NCBI GenBank assembly: GCA_965243095.1
Contig: OZ251530.1
Coordinates: forward strand, 2,170,001-2,234,000
Source of the DNA: VXYL01 sp965243095
GTDB lineage: Bacteria; Pseudomonadota; Gammaproteobacteria; Pseudomonadales; Azotimanducaceae
Length of the DNA stretch: 64,000 bases
Direction of reading: 5' to 3'
The notes under the pieces are model-generated. The model saw only the letters and a list, made by a program, of their open reading frames with translations, searched no databases and was not told the origin of the DNA. Both the position numbers and the translations under genes were made by a program. Below are positions 44,268 through 55,363 of this stretch, one piece after another. Numbering within the stretch: the stretch's first letter is position 1; each line of letters opens with the position of its first letter.

Positions 44268-44942
44268 ATGAACGCAATCAGCATGCTGATAGATCCGATG
44301 CTAGTTGGTTTTTTGGCAGCCGTCATGCTTCATTTTGCCCGCTACTGGGTGATCCGCCAGACCGGATATACTTTCCTTCTCCTCGTCTTGGCCGTTGGAA
44401 CTGTGCTCATGTATGTCGTGGACGAGGGACTTACCGCACTAAGTCAAGTCTCAGATTCGGACCGTGGCAGCTGGAGATTCGGTCTCGGTAGTACAATGTT
44501 CTGGGCAATGACGCTAGCCGTATTCGTACCGCTCGTTGTCAATTGCCTAATCGGCCGTCAAAAATCGGTAAGGCTAGCAGCTAAGTGGCGGGGTAGCCTG
44601 ACCGAGTGCTTGATGCAGGATTGCATCGACTCTCGCAGTCTCGCGGAGCTCACGTTAGAAACCGGCAAGTCGTATGTCGGGCTTGTACTGGAAAGCGGAA
44701 TCTCCACACCTAGCGAGTCGGACGTGTCCATCGTACCCGTCTTTAGCGGATATCGTGATGATGAGCAACAGTTGCAGCTAACGACATCCTATTTGGACGT
44801 GATATTAGAGATAGAGGACGACTTACTTTACAAGTTGGAGCTGGTTCTATCGAAGAGCCAGATCGCATCTGCGAGACGATTCGACATTGACATTTTTGCC
44901 GAGAGTTTCGGTCGCCCGCTTCCTGAGTCCAACTTAAACTGA
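44268..44942 (+). CDS. Membrane protein with beta-rich cytoplasmic domain, cassette copy B
   Basis: 224-residue paralogue of 36570-37259, about half identical: MLIDPMLVGFLAAVMLHFAR, WVIRQTGYTF, LTLETGKSYVGLVLESG, SDVSIVPVFSGYRDDEQ and LQLTTSYLDVI. Three membrane segments and a soluble C-terminus are again predicted. The soluble core is better conserved than the membrane part, which suggests a binding surface. GC content is lower than in neighbouring genes. It begins 50 bases after the small protein and ends 12 bases before DUF1156-B. Confidence 0.75.
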   Translation: MNAISMLIDPMLVGFLAAVMLHFARYWVIRQTGYTFLLLVLAVGTVLMYVVDEGLTALSQVSDSDRGSWRFGLGSTMFWAMTLAVFVPLVVNCLIGRQKSVRLAAKWRGSLTECLMQDCIDSRSLAELTLETGKSYVGLVLESGISTPSESDVSIVPVFSGYRDDEQQLQLTTSYLDVILEIEDDLLYKLELVLSKSQIASARRFDIDIFAESFGRPLPESNLN

Positions 44943-44954
44943 TCGTTTAAGTTC

Positions 44955-47804
44955 ATGGGCCAAGGACCTCGCAAGAAGCTCATTGAAGTCGCGCTGCCGC
45001 TGGACGCCATCAACAAGGCGTCGGCCAGGGAGAAGTCGATTCGGCATGGGCATCCGAGTACGTTGCATTTGTGGTGGGCGCGGCGGCCGTTGGCGGCGGC
45101 GCGGGCGGTGATCTTCGCGCAGATGGTGGATGATCCGTCGGGGTGGCCGGAGGTATTTCCTACGGAGGAAGAACAGGAAGCGGAACGGCAGCGGCTGTTT
45201 CGGTTGATCGAGGAGTTGGTGGTGTGGAAGAACACCACCAACGAGGCGTTGCTGGAGCGGGCGCGGGAGGAGATCCGCAAGAGCTGGCGGCGGACTTGCG
45301 CGGACAATCGGGATCATCCGCGGGCGGCGGAGTTGTTCGATCCGGAGCGGCTGCCTGCCTTTCACGATCCGTTCGCCGGGGGCGGTTCGCTGCCGTTGGA
45401 GGCGCAGCGGCTGGGGCTGGAGGCGCACGCTTCGGACTTGAATCCGGTGGCGGTGCTGATCAACAAGGCGATGATCGAGATTCCGCCGAAGTTCGCCGGG
45501 CAGCCGCCGGTGAATCCCGAGTCGCGGGCGCGGATGGCGGAAGACCGCGACAAGGGGATGGAGCGCGAGTGGAAGGGCGCGGAGGGGCTGGCGGAGGACG
45601 TGCGCTACTACGGCAAGTGGATGCGCGACGAGGCCGAGAAGCGCATCGGGCATCTGTATCCCAAGGTGGAAGTGACGGCGGAGATGGCCGAGGAGCGACC
45701 GGACTTGGCGCGCTATGTGGGGCGGAAGCTCACGGTGATCGCTTGGTTATGGGCGCGGACGGTGAAGAGCCCGAATCCGGCGTTTCGGGATGTGGACGTG
45801 CCGTTGGCTACGACGTTCATGTTGTCGACCAAGAAAGGGTGGGGAGCGTATGTTCAGCCGGTCGTTGGCCGAAAGAACTACAGATTCGAGGTGAAAGTCG
45901 GCGTGCCTGCCGATCGGGCTACCGTGGAGAAGGGAACCAAGGTATCGGGAACGAACTTTCGCTGCTTGATGTCCGGCACCGCGATAACTGCGGAGTACAT
46001 AAGAGCTGAAGGCGCGGCGAAGCGGCTTGGCGTCCGTTTGATGGCGATGGTGGTTGCCGGCGATGGCAGCCGCTTCTATCTGTCGCCCATCGGGCCCCAA
46101 GAACAAAGGGCGGATGGTGCGGAACCAAGTTGGCGCCCCGAAGGGCAAGTGCCGGCGAGGCTGACAGGTGGCACATGTGTTCCCTATGGACTAACGACTT
46201 GGGGCGACCTGTTTACAGCCCGACAGTTGGTTACGTTGGCGACGTTTTCGGACGTCTTGTGCGGCGTACCGGAGCGAATAAGCGACGATTGCCCGAGCAA
46301 CTACGCCACGGCGGTTACGACGTACTTGGCGTTTGCACAAAGCAAGGCCGTTGATAGGAACAGCAGCTTGTGCCGCTGGGAGATGAGGGGGAAACTCGTC
46401 GGCACTTTTGGCCGGCAGGCACTACCAATGGTGTGGGATTTTGCTGAAACGAACCCTTTCTCCGGAACTGGTGGCGATATTTTTGGTGCGGCAAAGTCCG
46501 TGTCCGAAGTGCTGGAAAAGCTGTGTGGAAGCCGCGTAGAAGGACACTGCTGGCAGGAGGACTCTAGCCGCAATAGATCTTCTCGCGACAAGGTCGTGTC
46601 GACGGACCCACCCTACTACGACAATGTGGCCTATGCGGATCTATCGGATTTCTTCTACGTTTGGTTGCGGCGCTCGCTAAGATCGACGTTCCCGGACCTT
46701 CTGGCGACTTTGTCCGTGCCGAAGGCGGAGGAACTCGTCGCGGCTAAACATCGTCACACTTCCCGCGGGGAGGCGGAGGTCTTCTTCCATGAAGGCATGG
46801 CGGCGGCGATGCAACGCCTCAACGAGCAAATTCACGGCGGGTTTCCAGTAACGATCTATTACGCCTTCAAGCAGGCCGAAAGGAAGGCGGAGTTCGGTAC
46901 GGTCAGCACCGGCTGGGAGACCTTTCTGACGGCGGCAATTGACGCAGGCTTCATTGTCACCGGCACTTGGCCGATGCGAACGGAGCTCGGCAATCGGATG
47001 ATCGGCCAAGACGCCAACGCTTTGGCTTCCAGCATCGTCCTAGTCTGCCGCAAGCGCCCCGACGATGCCCCGCTAGCCACCCGTCGCCAGTTCATCGACA
47101 CGCTCAAATCCGAACTCCCGGCCGCCCTGGCCCACCTGCAATCCGGCCACATCGCCCCGGTCGATCTCGCCCAAGCCGCCATCGGACCGGGCATGGCCGT
47201 CTACACCCGCTACGCGAAAGTGGTGGATGCCACCGGCAGTCCCGTCACCGTCCGCGAAGCCCTTGCGCTCATCAACGAAACGCTGGACGAAGTGCTCACC
47301 GCGCAAGAGGGCGATTTCGACCCCGACACCCGCTGGGCGCTGGCGTGGTTCGAGCAGCACGGGTTCGAGGACGGCGAGTACGGGGATGCGGAGACGCTCT
47401 CCAAGGCCAAGAACACCACCGTCTTCACGCTCGAGACCTTCGGCGTCTTGCGCTCCAAGGGCGGCAAGGTGCGGCTCTTGATCCCGCTGGCCCTGCGGCC
47501 GAATTGGAAGCCGCTTGCGGCTGGCCGGGTGTCCGCGTGGCTGAACCTGCACCAGCTCATCCGCGTCCACGACGCCGGCGGCGAGCGGGCCGCCGCAGCC
47601 ATCGTCCGCCAGCTCGGCAGCGTGGCGGAAACGGCGCGGGAACTCGCCTACCGCCTCTACGCCATCGCCGAGCGCACCAAGCGCGCCCGCGAGGCGTTGT
47701 GGTACAACGCGCTGGTGCAAAGCTGGCCGGAGATCGCTAGGCTGGCGCGGGAGGAGGCGGCAGAACAGGCGGCCCTGCTTCCCACAGCAGGCCAGCCCCA
47801 ATGA
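44955..47804 (+). CDS. DUF1156 adenine DNA methyltransferase, copy B
   Basis: 949-residue paralogue of copy A with the same motifs: DUF1156 N-terminus, DPFAGGGSLPLEAQRLGLEA, and DPPYYDNVAYADLSDFFYVW near residue 549. The ends match copy A nearly base for base (44955 to about 45800, and about 46960 to 47760); the middle is diverged, for example YVQPVVGRKNYRFEVKVGVP against YVEPTIDEHRYRFTVRTSVP. Two methyltransferases of different specificity in one system is the simplest reading. It is followed after 25 bases by the first OLD-like gene. Confidence 0.88.
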   Translation: MGQGPRKKLIEVALPLDAINKASAREKSIRHGHPSTLHLWWARRPLAAARAVIFAQMVDDPSGWPEVFPTEEEQEAERQRLFRLIEELVVWKNTTNEALLERAREEIRKSWRRTCADNRDHPRAAELFDPERLPAFHDPFAGGGSLPLEAQRLGLEAHASDLNPVAVLINKAMIEIPPKFAGQPPVNPESRARMAEDRDKGMEREWKGAEGLAEDVRYYGKWMRDEAEKRIGHLYPKVEVTAEMAEERPDLARYVGRKLTVIAWLWARTVKSPNPAFRDVDVPLATTFMLSTKKGWGAYVQPVVGRKNYRFEVKVGVPADRATVEKGTKVSGTNFRCLMSGTAITAEYIRAEGAAKRLGVRLMAMVVAGDGSRFYLSPIGPQEQRADGAEPSWRPEGQVPARLTGGTCVPYGLTTWGDLFTARQLVTLATFSDVLCGVPERISDDCPSNYATAVTTYLAFAQSKAVDRNSSLCRWEMRGKLVGTFGRQALPMVWDFAETNPFSGTGGDIFGAAKSVSEVLEKLCGSRVEGHCWQEDSSRNRSSRDKVVSTDPPYYDNVAYADLSDFFYVWLRRSLRSTFPDLLATLSVPKAEELVAAKHRHTSRGEAEVFFHEGMAAAMQRLNEQIHGGFPVTIYYAFKQAERKAEFGTVSTGWETFLTAAIDAGFIVTGTWPMRTELGNRMIGQDANALASSIVLVCRKRPDDAPLATRRQFIDTLKSELPAALAHLQSGHIAPVDLAQAAIGPGMAVYTRYAKVVDATGSPVTVREALALINETLDEVLTAQEGDFDPDTRWALAWFEQHGFEDGEYGDAETLSKAKNTTVFTLETFGVLRSKGGKVRLLIPLALRPNWKPLAAGRVSAWLNLHQLIRVHDAGGERAAAAIVRQLGSVAETARELAYRLYAIAERTKRAREALWYNALVQSWPEIARLAREEAAEQAALLPTAGQPQ

Positions 47805-47829
47805 GGAAGCGAGCTATGAGGAGCGTGCC

Positions 47830-49404
47830 GTGTCTTCCCTGATCAACCGGGAACTCACGCAAGTGTGGGGTGCGTTGCGGGCCGGCAAACCGCATCGCTC
47901 CTTCAACCTCGAAGAGGTTCAGCTCAGGAACCTGCGGGGCATCAAGGATCTGCGGGTGGCCTTCGACTACCCCGTGTCGGTATTGGCCGGGCCAAACGGC
48001 TGTGGCAAGACCACCGTGCTGTTGGCCTGCGCTTGCGCGTATCGGCAGCCGGCGCCATCGAGAGTGGATCTGACGCCGGGCAATCTGTTCCCGGGCTTCA
48101 CGGATCGGCTGCGCGGGACGTTGTCGGACGACCTTAGCGGCGCCGCATTCGCCTACTACTACGTCGATGACGAGCAGCGAGCCGCAATGACCTGGCGGCG
48201 GGGCAAGTCTTGGAATCGGAGCTTCATGGGCCGCAAAGGCGGCGAACAGCCGACGCGAGAGGTGTACCTGCGGACGCTGGCGAATCTCGCCAATCCGGCG
48301 GAGATGCGTGGCGCGCTGGGGCTTATGCGAAAGAGCTACCTCGCCGAGTCGCTTACGCCGGACTTGCTGGACTTCGCCGATCGCATATTGCCGCAACGCT
48401 ACGAGCGGGTATCGGTCATCGCCGCTGAAGACCGCGACCTGCTGTTCGCCGAGGTAAAGAACAACGCACAAGCCCGTTACTCCGAGTTGCAGATGTCCTC
48501 CGGCGAGCGCACCATCTTGAGGCTTTCCAAGGACCTCTCGAGCCTCCAAAATGCGCTCGTGTTGATCGACGAGGTCGATACGGGGCTTCACCCATACACG
48601 CAACAGCAGCTCATGCTGGAGTTGCAGCGCTTGGCGTTGCGCCAGCAGCTGCAAGTGATCGTGGCGTCGCACAGCCCTGTGGTGCTCGACAGCGTGCCGC
48701 CGGAGGGCAGGTTGTTCTTGGATCGCGACGATGGAACTTTGGATGTGCGCTTGCTGCCGCCGCAGCGGGACATCTTCCAGAAGGCGCTCTACGGCCAATC
48801 CACAGAGCAGCTCTCCATATTGTGCGAGGACGATGTTGCCGAGGGCGTACTTCTTGGCGTGCTCGATGTTGTGCAGCCGCGGCTGCGTATGCGCCCCGAG
48901 GATTTCGTCATTGGCCGCAATACGGGCAAGGGCGAATACGCGGCGCACATTCGAGCGCTGGGCAAGTTCGGCAGGTTGTTCGGCTTCGTGTTCGTGTTGG
49001 ACGGCGACGCCCGCGATCTCAAGCCGACCCTTGCGCGCGTCGCTGAAGACTATGGCCACAACTTTCAACCCTTGTTCCTGCCCGGCGACGGACCGCCGGA
49101 GCAATGGATGTGGCAGGCGCTTCGCGATCGGCCAGCCGAGTATCAGACGCACTTGGGAATGTCCGAGGCCGACATCCGTGGGCAGATGCGTGAAGCCGAG
49201 CAGGTGATGGCGGGCAGTCTGCGAATGAGAGCGGGCGACGCCGCCAAATTGCGCTTCGGCGCATTGGCCCGTCGGCTGGGCCGAAGCGTCGCCGACTTGG
49301 CGCGCATCGTGGGCCGGCGGGAAGCGGAGCTGGAGAGCTACGAGATCAGCGACTTGGTGCGCGGCTTCCAGGACCGAATAACCCTCTGGCGGAGAATTCA
49401 GTAG
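47830..49404 (+). CDS. OLD-like ATPase with C-terminal TOPRIM domain, copy 1
   Basis: 524 residues. The ABC/SMC-type ATPase has Walker A LAGPNGCGKTTVLLACA (residue 53), signature-like QMSSGERTILRLSK (222), Walker B LVLIDEVDTGLHP (244) and switch His in VASHSPVVLDSVP. The C-terminal part has LCEDDVAEGVLLG (about 331) and FVFVLDGDARD (about 388), the acidic pattern of TOPRIM nucleases, as in OLD, GajA and similar defence proteins. It probably cuts or senses foreign DNA. GTG 47830 follows GAGGAG. Its TAG is directly followed by the DUF499 remnant's ATG. Confidence 0.82.
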   Translation: MSSLINRELTQVWGALRAGKPHRSFNLEEVQLRNLRGIKDLRVAFDYPVSVLAGPNGCGKTTVLLACACAYRQPAPSRVDLTPGNLFPGFTDRLRGTLSDDLSGAAFAYYYVDDEQRAAMTWRRGKSWNRSFMGRKGGEQPTREVYLRTLANLANPAEMRGALGLMRKSYLAESLTPDLLDFADRILPQRYERVSVIAAEDRDLLFAEVKNNAQARYSELQMSSGERTILRLSKDLSSLQNALVLIDEVDTGLHPYTQQQLMLELQRLALRQQLQVIVASHSPVVLDSVPPEGRLFLDRDDGTLDVRLLPPQRDIFQKALYGQSTEQLSILCEDDVAEGVLLGVLDVVQPRLRMRPEDFVIGRNTGKGEYAAHIRALGKFGRLFGFVFVLDGDARDLKPTLARVAEDYGHNFQPLFLPGDGPPEQWMWQALRDRPAEYQTHLGMSEADIRGQMREAEQVMAGSLRMRAGDAAKLRFGALARRLGRSVADLARIVGRREAELESYEISDLVRGFQDRITLWRRIQ

Positions 49405-49463
49405 ATGGCAGCCGCCAACCACCAGCGCGTCAACAAGGCGCTGGACGCGGGCCTTCCCGCAAT
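49405..49463 (+). pseudogene. Remnant of the DUF499 gene 5' end
   Basis: About 55 bases starting with ATG 49405 read M-A-A-A-N-H-Q-R-V-N-K-A-L-D, matching M-A-A-T-N-H-E-R-V-N-K-A-L-E of the DUF499 gene at 51154. The preceding TAG is shared as well. After about 18 codons the similarity stops. It is a relic of a tandem duplication that included OLD copy 1 and the start of DUF499. Confidence 0.75.
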
Positions 49464-49477
49464 AACTCGGCGCTTGC

Positions 49478-49483
49478 TATACT
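49478..49483 (+). promoter_or_regulatory. Possible promoter -10 box before OLD copy 2
   Basis: TATACT with a TG-like CTTGC just upstream lies about 80 bases before ATG 49563; a weak -35-like TTCCCG is about 18 bases farther up. It may allow separate expression of the downstream genes. Confidence 0.3.
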
Positions 49484-49562
49484 CGCAGACGGTGCTGGAT
49501 GGCCACGCGGACGCCCAGCCGCTCCACCACAAGCCTTGGGGCAGCTTCACGGGAGGAAGAGG

Positions 49563-51125
49563 ATGTCGCTCATCGCTAAGCAACTGAAAGACGTGTGGGA
49601 CGCCCTTCGGGCAGACCGGGGAATGTGGGACTGTTACTTGGAGGAAGTCCGAATAAAAAACCTTCGAGGGATCAATGACTTAAGGGTTCCCTTGTCCTAT
49701 CCGGTCACGGTGTTGGCCGGTCCGAACGGGTGTGGAAAATCGACCATCCTTTTTGCTTGCGCGACTGCCTACGATGTGCCGGATCGCGGCCCGCGGGATT
49801 TCGTTCCCAGTACGCTCTTTCCGAACTTCAAGGACCGACTCCGCGGGAAGCTCTCGGACCCGACCGACAGCACCGAGCTCGCCTTTGGCTACCTGCACGA
49901 CGGTCAGCGTCTCGAGATGGCGTGGCGTCGGACGAAATCTTGGAGTCGCAGCTATAGCGGGCGCAAGGGGGGTAAACAACCCAAGCGGGAGCTCTATCTG
50001 CGCACACTCGCGAACCTGACCAACCCCTCTGAGGTCCGCGGTGTCATCCAGATCATGCGCAAGCAGTACGAGTCGGCGCCGCTTACGTCAGATTCGCTCC
50101 TGTTCGCGAGGCGCATCCTCAAACACCGTTACAACAGCGTTTCGCTGATCCGCGCGCATGCACGGGACATACTGTTCGCCGAAGCGGAGGGACGCGACTC
50201 GTTTGGGTACTCGGAGTTCCACATGTCCTCCGGCGAGCGTACGATTTTGCGTATCTCTAAGGACATCGCGCACCTCCAAGGCGCTTTGGTTCTTATCGAC
50301 GAGGTGGATACTGGCCTTCATCCCTATACCCAGCAGCAGGTCATGCTTGAGCTGCAACGGGTAGCGCTGCGGCGGCGTTTGCAGATCGTCGTGGCATCGC
50401 ATAGTCCCGTCGTGTTGGATAGCGTCCCGCCGGAAGGCAGAAAATTCTTGGAGAGAGATGATGCCACGAACGACGTGAGGCTCATGCCAGCCTATAGGGA
50501 CATCTTTCAGAAGTCACTCTATGGCCAATCTCGCGAGAAACTCTCGATCCTGTGCGAGGATGATGTGGCGGAGGGGTTCATCCTTGGAGTTCTGGACGTG
50601 TTGCAGCGTAAACTTGGGCTGCGGCACGAGGATTTCGTGATCGGCAGGAACACCGGCAGCGCCGAGTTCCCCGCGCATGTCCGCATGCTTGGAAAGTTCG
50701 ACAAGCTATCTGAATTTATTTTCATCTTGGACGGCGATGCGCGACGCATGGGGCCGAGAGTACAGCAAGCAGCGGAAACTTACGATAGGGTCGTGGATCC
50801 ACTGTTTCTGCCTGGCAATAAGTCGCCAGAGCATTGGATTTGGAAGCGGCTTAAGAAGGACTTCAAGCGTTTCGCCAAGCTGTTGGGCCAGCCAGCTGAG
50901 GAACTGAAACGTCGGATGCGGGAGATCGAACAGACCATGGAAGGCGCCGTAAAGGGGCGACAGACGGACAAGAGCTTGCTGGAAGCGCTGGCGGAGGAGG
51001 TCCTGCGCACGCCCGCGGAACTTGGGCGCATCGTCGGCCGGCGGGATGCGGAAGCGGGCCACTCGGGGATGACGGAGTTTGTCAACCAGCTAGAGGAGCA
51101 AATTGATGCTTGGCGCAGGTTCTAG
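49563..51125 (+). CDS. OLD-like ATPase with C-terminal TOPRIM domain, copy 2
   Basis: 520-residue paralogue of copy 1 with all motifs kept: LAGPNGCGKSTILFACA (53), MSSGERTILRISK (222), LVLIDEVDTGLHP (245), VASHSPVVLDSVP, LCEDDVAEGFILG (331) and FILDGDARR (388). The proteins align along their length but differ in the tail and in most synonymous positions, so the duplication is not recent. GGAAGAGG precedes ATG 49563. GC content is lower than in copy 1. The two could form a heteromer or recognise different triggers. Confidence 0.82.
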   Translation: MSLIAKQLKDVWDALRADRGMWDCYLEEVRIKNLRGINDLRVPLSYPVTVLAGPNGCGKSTILFACATAYDVPDRGPRDFVPSTLFPNFKDRLRGKLSDPTDSTELAFGYLHDGQRLEMAWRRTKSWSRSYSGRKGGKQPKRELYLRTLANLTNPSEVRGVIQIMRKQYESAPLTSDSLLFARRILKHRYNSVSLIRAHARDILFAEAEGRDSFGYSEFHMSSGERTILRISKDIAHLQGALVLIDEVDTGLHPYTQQQVMLELQRVALRRRLQIVVASHSPVVLDSVPPEGRKFLERDDATNDVRLMPAYRDIFQKSLYGQSREKLSILCEDDVAEGFILGVLDVLQRKLGLRHEDFVIGRNTGSAEFPAHVRMLGKFDKLSEFIFILDGDARRMGPRVQQAAETYDRVVDPLFLPGNKSPEHWIWKRLKKDFKRFAKLLGQPAEELKRRMREIEQTMEGAVKGRQTDKSLLEALAEEVLRTPAELGRIVGRRDAEAGHSGMTEFVNQLEEQIDAWRRF

Positions 51126-51153
51126 GGTGTCCACCAACGAGGAACTGCGATAG

Positions 51154-54474
<3,321 letters not shown>

Positions 54475-54483
54475 CGGCTTTCG

Positions 54484-54651
54484 CTACTCGTCGTCATCGC
54501 CGAACAGCGCCGCGCCAAGCGCGACGCCGACGGCCAGTGAGAACAGGTCCGGCTTGCGCCGCTTGGGCGGCGACGGTCCCGAAGCGCATATCAGCATCAA
54601 GGCGACCACAGCGCCCAAAACAACGCCTAATATCAAGAACAGTATGTCCAT
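54484..54651 (-). CDS. Small membrane protein
   Basis: 55 residues: DILFLILGVVLGAVVALMLI membrane segment, then a basic linker (PPKRRKPD) and a second hydrophobic stretch ending in DDDE. GGAGGTGAAAGC precedes ATG 54651, a strong ribosome-binding site. No family recognised. It converges on the DUF499 gene. Confidence 0.6.
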   Translation of the reverse strand: MDILFLILGVVLGAVVALMLICASGPSPPKRRKPDLFSLAVGVALGAALFGDDDE

Positions 54652-54701
54652 GCTTTCACCTCCGCTGGCCGAAAGCCTACCACCGTTTCCGCGATCGCCC
54701 C

Positions 54702-54823
54702 CCTGGGAGCGCGGGCGTCTCGCCCGCATGCAGGCGGAACGCCTGCGTTTCCCGGCTTGACGCCGCCACCGTCACCAAAGATCCGTCGTACACCAAGTGC
54801 GGGCGAGACGCCCGCGCTCCCAG
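54702..54823. repeat. REP/MITE-like nested palindrome, copy 3
   Basis: Two inverted hairpin units (TGGGAGCGCGGGCGTCTCGC at 54704 and its inverse ending 54823) flank a core of about 75 bases unrelated to copies 1 and 2, with an inner GCAGGCGGAACGCCTGC hairpin. It lies between the small membrane gene and the GIY-YIG gene. Confidence 0.75.
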
Positions 54824-54846
54824 GACATGTGCGCTATGCTCACGGG

Positions 54847-55290
54847 ATGCATGGGCAGCGGCGCGGCTACTATGAGCCCGAAGACTTGGGGGCCGATCAG
54901 GATCGCCGTGACGCCGCCGTGGCAGGACGACGCTACTACGTCTATGTTCTGGAAACGGACCGCGGGCACTATGTGGGACATTCGGCGCGGGTGACGGCGC
55001 GGGCTCGAGAGCACGCGGATGGGCGTAGCCCGTCGACAGCAGGGGCGAACCCGGAGTTGGCGTGGGTCTCGGGGCCGCTAAGGACGCGCACGGATGCGGC
55101 GCGGTTCGAGGCCGCCATGAAGGCGTTGCGCGACCAGCGGGCCGAGCGCTTCCGCGAGATCACCGGGCTGTCGCCGGAGCCGTTCGAGTATCCGGATCGT
55201 CACGCTACGGGGATACTCGGATGGTTGCTCCGGTGGGTTGTTCCCGCGGCTTTGTTGCTCTGGTGGCTGTTGGGCGCACCGACTCCTTAA
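54847..55290 (+). CDS. GIY-YIG nuclease-domain protein with C-terminal membrane tail
   Basis: 147 residues. The GIY-YIG core is YYVYVLETDRGHYVGHSARV, then ARAREHADG with the catalytic Arg and a later Glu in AARFEAAMKAL. The last 25 residues (ILGWLLRWVVPAALLLWWLL) are a membrane anchor, which is unusual. It is probably a small structure-selective endonuclease fixed to the membrane. ATG 54847 is the only in-frame start after the palindromic element. Confidence 0.75.
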   Translation: MHGQRRGYYEPEDLGADQDRRDAAVAGRRYYVYVLETDRGHYVGHSARVTARAREHADGRSPSTAGANPELAWVSGPLRTRTDAARFEAAMKALRDQRAERFREITGLSPEPFEYPDRHATGILGWLLRWVVPAALLLWWLLGAPTP

Positions 55291-55363
55291 GGCACCCAGT
55301 CCGTCGCCGCCGGTGGAAGGGTGTATCTTTGACCCACCACGAACCGCAACCGCAGGTGCGCCC

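Noticed and set aside
54970..54990. GTGGGACATTCGGCG resembling the outer end of the palindromic repeat
   Set aside because: It lies inside the GIY-YIG coding sequence without the hairpin units, so probably chance.
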